Shown: in pieces, positions 35,005 through 36,362 of the stretch
Position numbering within the stretch: the first letter of the stretch is position 1
How the letters are laid out: each line of letters begins with the position of its first letter
Source: Omnitrophica bacterium RIFCSPLOWO2_01_FULL_45_10b
GTDB lineage: Bacteria > Omnitrophota > Omnitrophia > Omnitrophales > Danuiimicrobiaceae
Assembly (NCBI GenBank): GCA_001804205.1
Contig: MHFM01000009.1
Coordinates: 61,588 to 97,949, forward strand
Length of the DNA: 36,362 nucleotides
Direction: 5' to 3'
Translations under genes and position numbers: made by a program
Notes under the pieces: model-generated
Seen by the model: only the letters and a program-made list of their open reading frames with translations
Database searches by the model: none
Told to the model about the DNA's origin: nothing

Positions 35005-36362
35005 GCTTTTAGCAGAGTTTGAAAATCGCGGTGTCCGCTATTGCATTCTTCACGGATGGCAATCGTTGCCCGACCACTTGCCGTCGGATTTGGATATTGT
35101 GGTTCACCCAAGTGATTTAAATAAGCTGGAGCGAATTCTGAGAAATTCAGAAAGCATCAAGCTTGTCCAATTGGTTGAGTACAAAACTTCTTGTTATCGC
35201 TTTGATCTGGCCTTTAAGGAAAATGAAGCCACTCGGTTCATTCCGTTAGACACTGCATCAGATTATCGTTGGGATGGCTTTGTATTCTTCGAAGCGGAGG
35301 AACTTTTGGCTGATAGAAAAAAGTGGAATGGGTTCTGGGTCGCAGCGCCGAAAGTTGAATTTGCTTATTTATTGGCAAAGAGAGTTTCGAAAGGAATTCA
35401 ATCGGACCGGCAGAAGATCATTCGGTTGCAAGAGCTATGCAATGCACTTGGTGAAAATGCGTATGTTATTACGCTTCGTTTGTTTGGTGCCTCATTGGGG
35501 GAAAAGGTAATTCGATGGATTACGAATTCAGATTGGGAGAATTTGGAAGCTCATGCGCCTTCATTAAAACAAGCCTTGCATTGGGAAGTAGTAAAACGCG
35601 ATCCTTTAAACCCTGTTTGTTATTGGGCTTCAGAGCTGAAACGGATTTGGCTAAGATTGAAATATCCAACAGGTTTATTTGTTGTAGTTCTGGGTCCGGA
35701 TGCAGCAGGTAAAAGCACATTGATTCAGCACCTTCAAAATAACCTCGCTCCACTTTTCAGGCGGTCGACGGTTTTTCATTTATATCCTAATTTGTTTGAG
35801 GTAAGAAAAGGTCAGGGCCCGGTTACAAATCCGCACGGTAAATCTCTGCGTTCTTGGCTCACCTCGTTGCTTAAAATGTTGTATTATTTGGTAGATTATG
35901 ATTTAGGTTATTTGATTAAAATATGGCTTCAGCTAGTGCGTTCTAACGTAGTATTATTCGACCGTTATTACGATGATCTTCTTGTAGATCCTTGCCGTTA
36001 CCGTTACGGTGGCCCAAAATGGCTGGTTTCTTTTTTTCGTTTCTTTATCCCAAAGCCTGATCTTTTTTTAATCCTTGATGTTCCCGAGGAGCAAATCATA
36101 GCACGGAAACAGGAGGTCTCACATGAGGAAATAAAGCGTCAACGCCAAGCCTATTGCCAGTTAGCATCCGAACTTCCAAATGCTATTTTGTTGGATGGTT
36201 CTCTAAAAGCTGATTTTGTTGCGCAATCTGCTGAAGAAATTATTTTAGATTATATGCAAGAGCGTTATCTTAATCGAAGAAGCAATTATTTTCATCGAAA
36301 CGATTTCGAAACACTCAATTGGCTTGAGACAATCTTGTGTTCTTCCGGAAAAGGGCGTTTTG
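34988..36362 (+). CDS. Nucleotidyltransferase-like / thymidylate-kinase-like fusion, 3' partial
   Basis: Open at the window end with 458 codons visible and no stop. Residues 1 to about 180 resemble a minimal nucleotidyltransferase (LLAEFENRGVRYCILHGWQSLP, SDLDIVV as the catalytic Asp pair). After a linker, a P-loop kinase starts: FVVVLGPDAAGKST with the loop at about 236-243, followed by VVLFDRYYDDLLVDPCRYRYGGP and FLILDVPEEQIIARKQE, thymidylate-kinase-like DR and lid features. The substrate is unknown; kinases of this kind in polysaccharide loci may phosphorylate a sugar or lipid. ATG 34988 overlaps the flippase gene by 17 bases. No Shine-Dalgarno is obvious. Confidence 0.75.
   Translation, partial: MACLRELLAEFENRGVRYCILHGWQSLPDHLPSDLDIVVHPSDLNKLERILRNSESIKLVQLVEYKTSCYRFDLAFKENEATRFIPLDTASDYRWDGFVFFEAEELLADRKKWNGFWVAAPKVEFAYLLAKRVSKGIQSDRQKIIRLQELCNALGENAYVITLRLFGASLGEKVIRWITNSDWENLEAHAPSLKQALHWEVVKRDPLNPVCYWASELKRIWLRLKYPTGLFVVVLGPDAAGKSTLIQHLQNNLAPLFRRSTVFHLYPNLFEVRKGQGPVTNPHGKSLRSWLTSLLKMLYYLVDYDLGYLIKIWLQLVRSNVVLFDRYYDDLLVDPCRYRYGGPKWLVSFFRFFIPKPDLFLILDVPEEQIIARKQEVSHEEIKRQRQAYCQLASELPNAILLDGSLKADFVAQSAEEIILDYMQERYLNRRSNYFHRNDFETLNWLETILCSSGKGRF

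Overview
The window reads as a Gram-negative bacterial chromosome segment with every gene on the + strand. Diderm markers are an LpxL-type lipid A acyltransferase, two predicted outer-membrane beta-barrels, a Wza-type export protein and a YaiO-like barrel. A cdaA-cdaR (c-di-AMP) pair, a kinase-dCMP deaminase fusion, FtsB, membrane-bound FtsH and very abundant small palindromic repeats resemble uncultivated lineages such as Omnitrophota. That phylum assignment is an inference from style and gene content, not something the sequence proves.

Layout. 94-6452: nucleotide, isoprenoid and central metabolism (deaminase fusion, polyprenyl synthase, rsmI, purN, zinc-ribbon protein, ICMT-like methyltransferase, enolase, ftsB-like). 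6453-7251: initiator tRNA-fMet locus broken up by a GIY-YIG nuclease gene, tRNA fragments and hairpin cassettes. 7252-12757: cell envelope genes, namely an LpxL acyltransferase, then epimerase, YaiO-like barrel, HEAT protein and processive GT2, which look like one synthase-dependent polysaccharide module. 12758-13115: tRNA(CAT) with a second hairpin cassette. 13116-25059: housekeeping run tilS, ftsH, folP, yebC, ruvC, ruvA, ruvB, DUF2905, cdaA, cdaR, pdxJ, nnrD and a CheY-like regulator. 25060-26015: tRNA-Thr, tRNA-Tyr, a broken tRNA and many hairpins. 26016-36362: a Wzx/Wzy-style exopolysaccharide cluster (barrel, Wza, Wzz/BY-kinase, Asp/Gly-rich secreted protein, Wzy ligase/polymerase, flippase, nucleotidyltransferase-kinase fusion running off the end).

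The most interesting layer is the repeats. Two 104-bp copies (93% identical) with 13-bp terminal inverted repeats lie exactly between the stop of one gene and the start of the next (folP/yebC and cdaA/cdaR). Both have ATGA on each side, as if they had entered an overlapping stop/start codon and duplicated it. A 312-bp relative with TAAG target duplications and four large internal hairpins separates ruvA from ruvB. A 42-bp pair of 21-bp hairpins (6-9-6 architecture) sits in frame inside enolase, and the same double module extends the purN C-terminus. Hairpin cassettes next to tRNA(CAT) genes come with duplicated tRNA 3' ends about 150 bp downstream. Together they suggest a family of very small mobile palindromes that target gene junctions, tRNA ends and even coding sequence.
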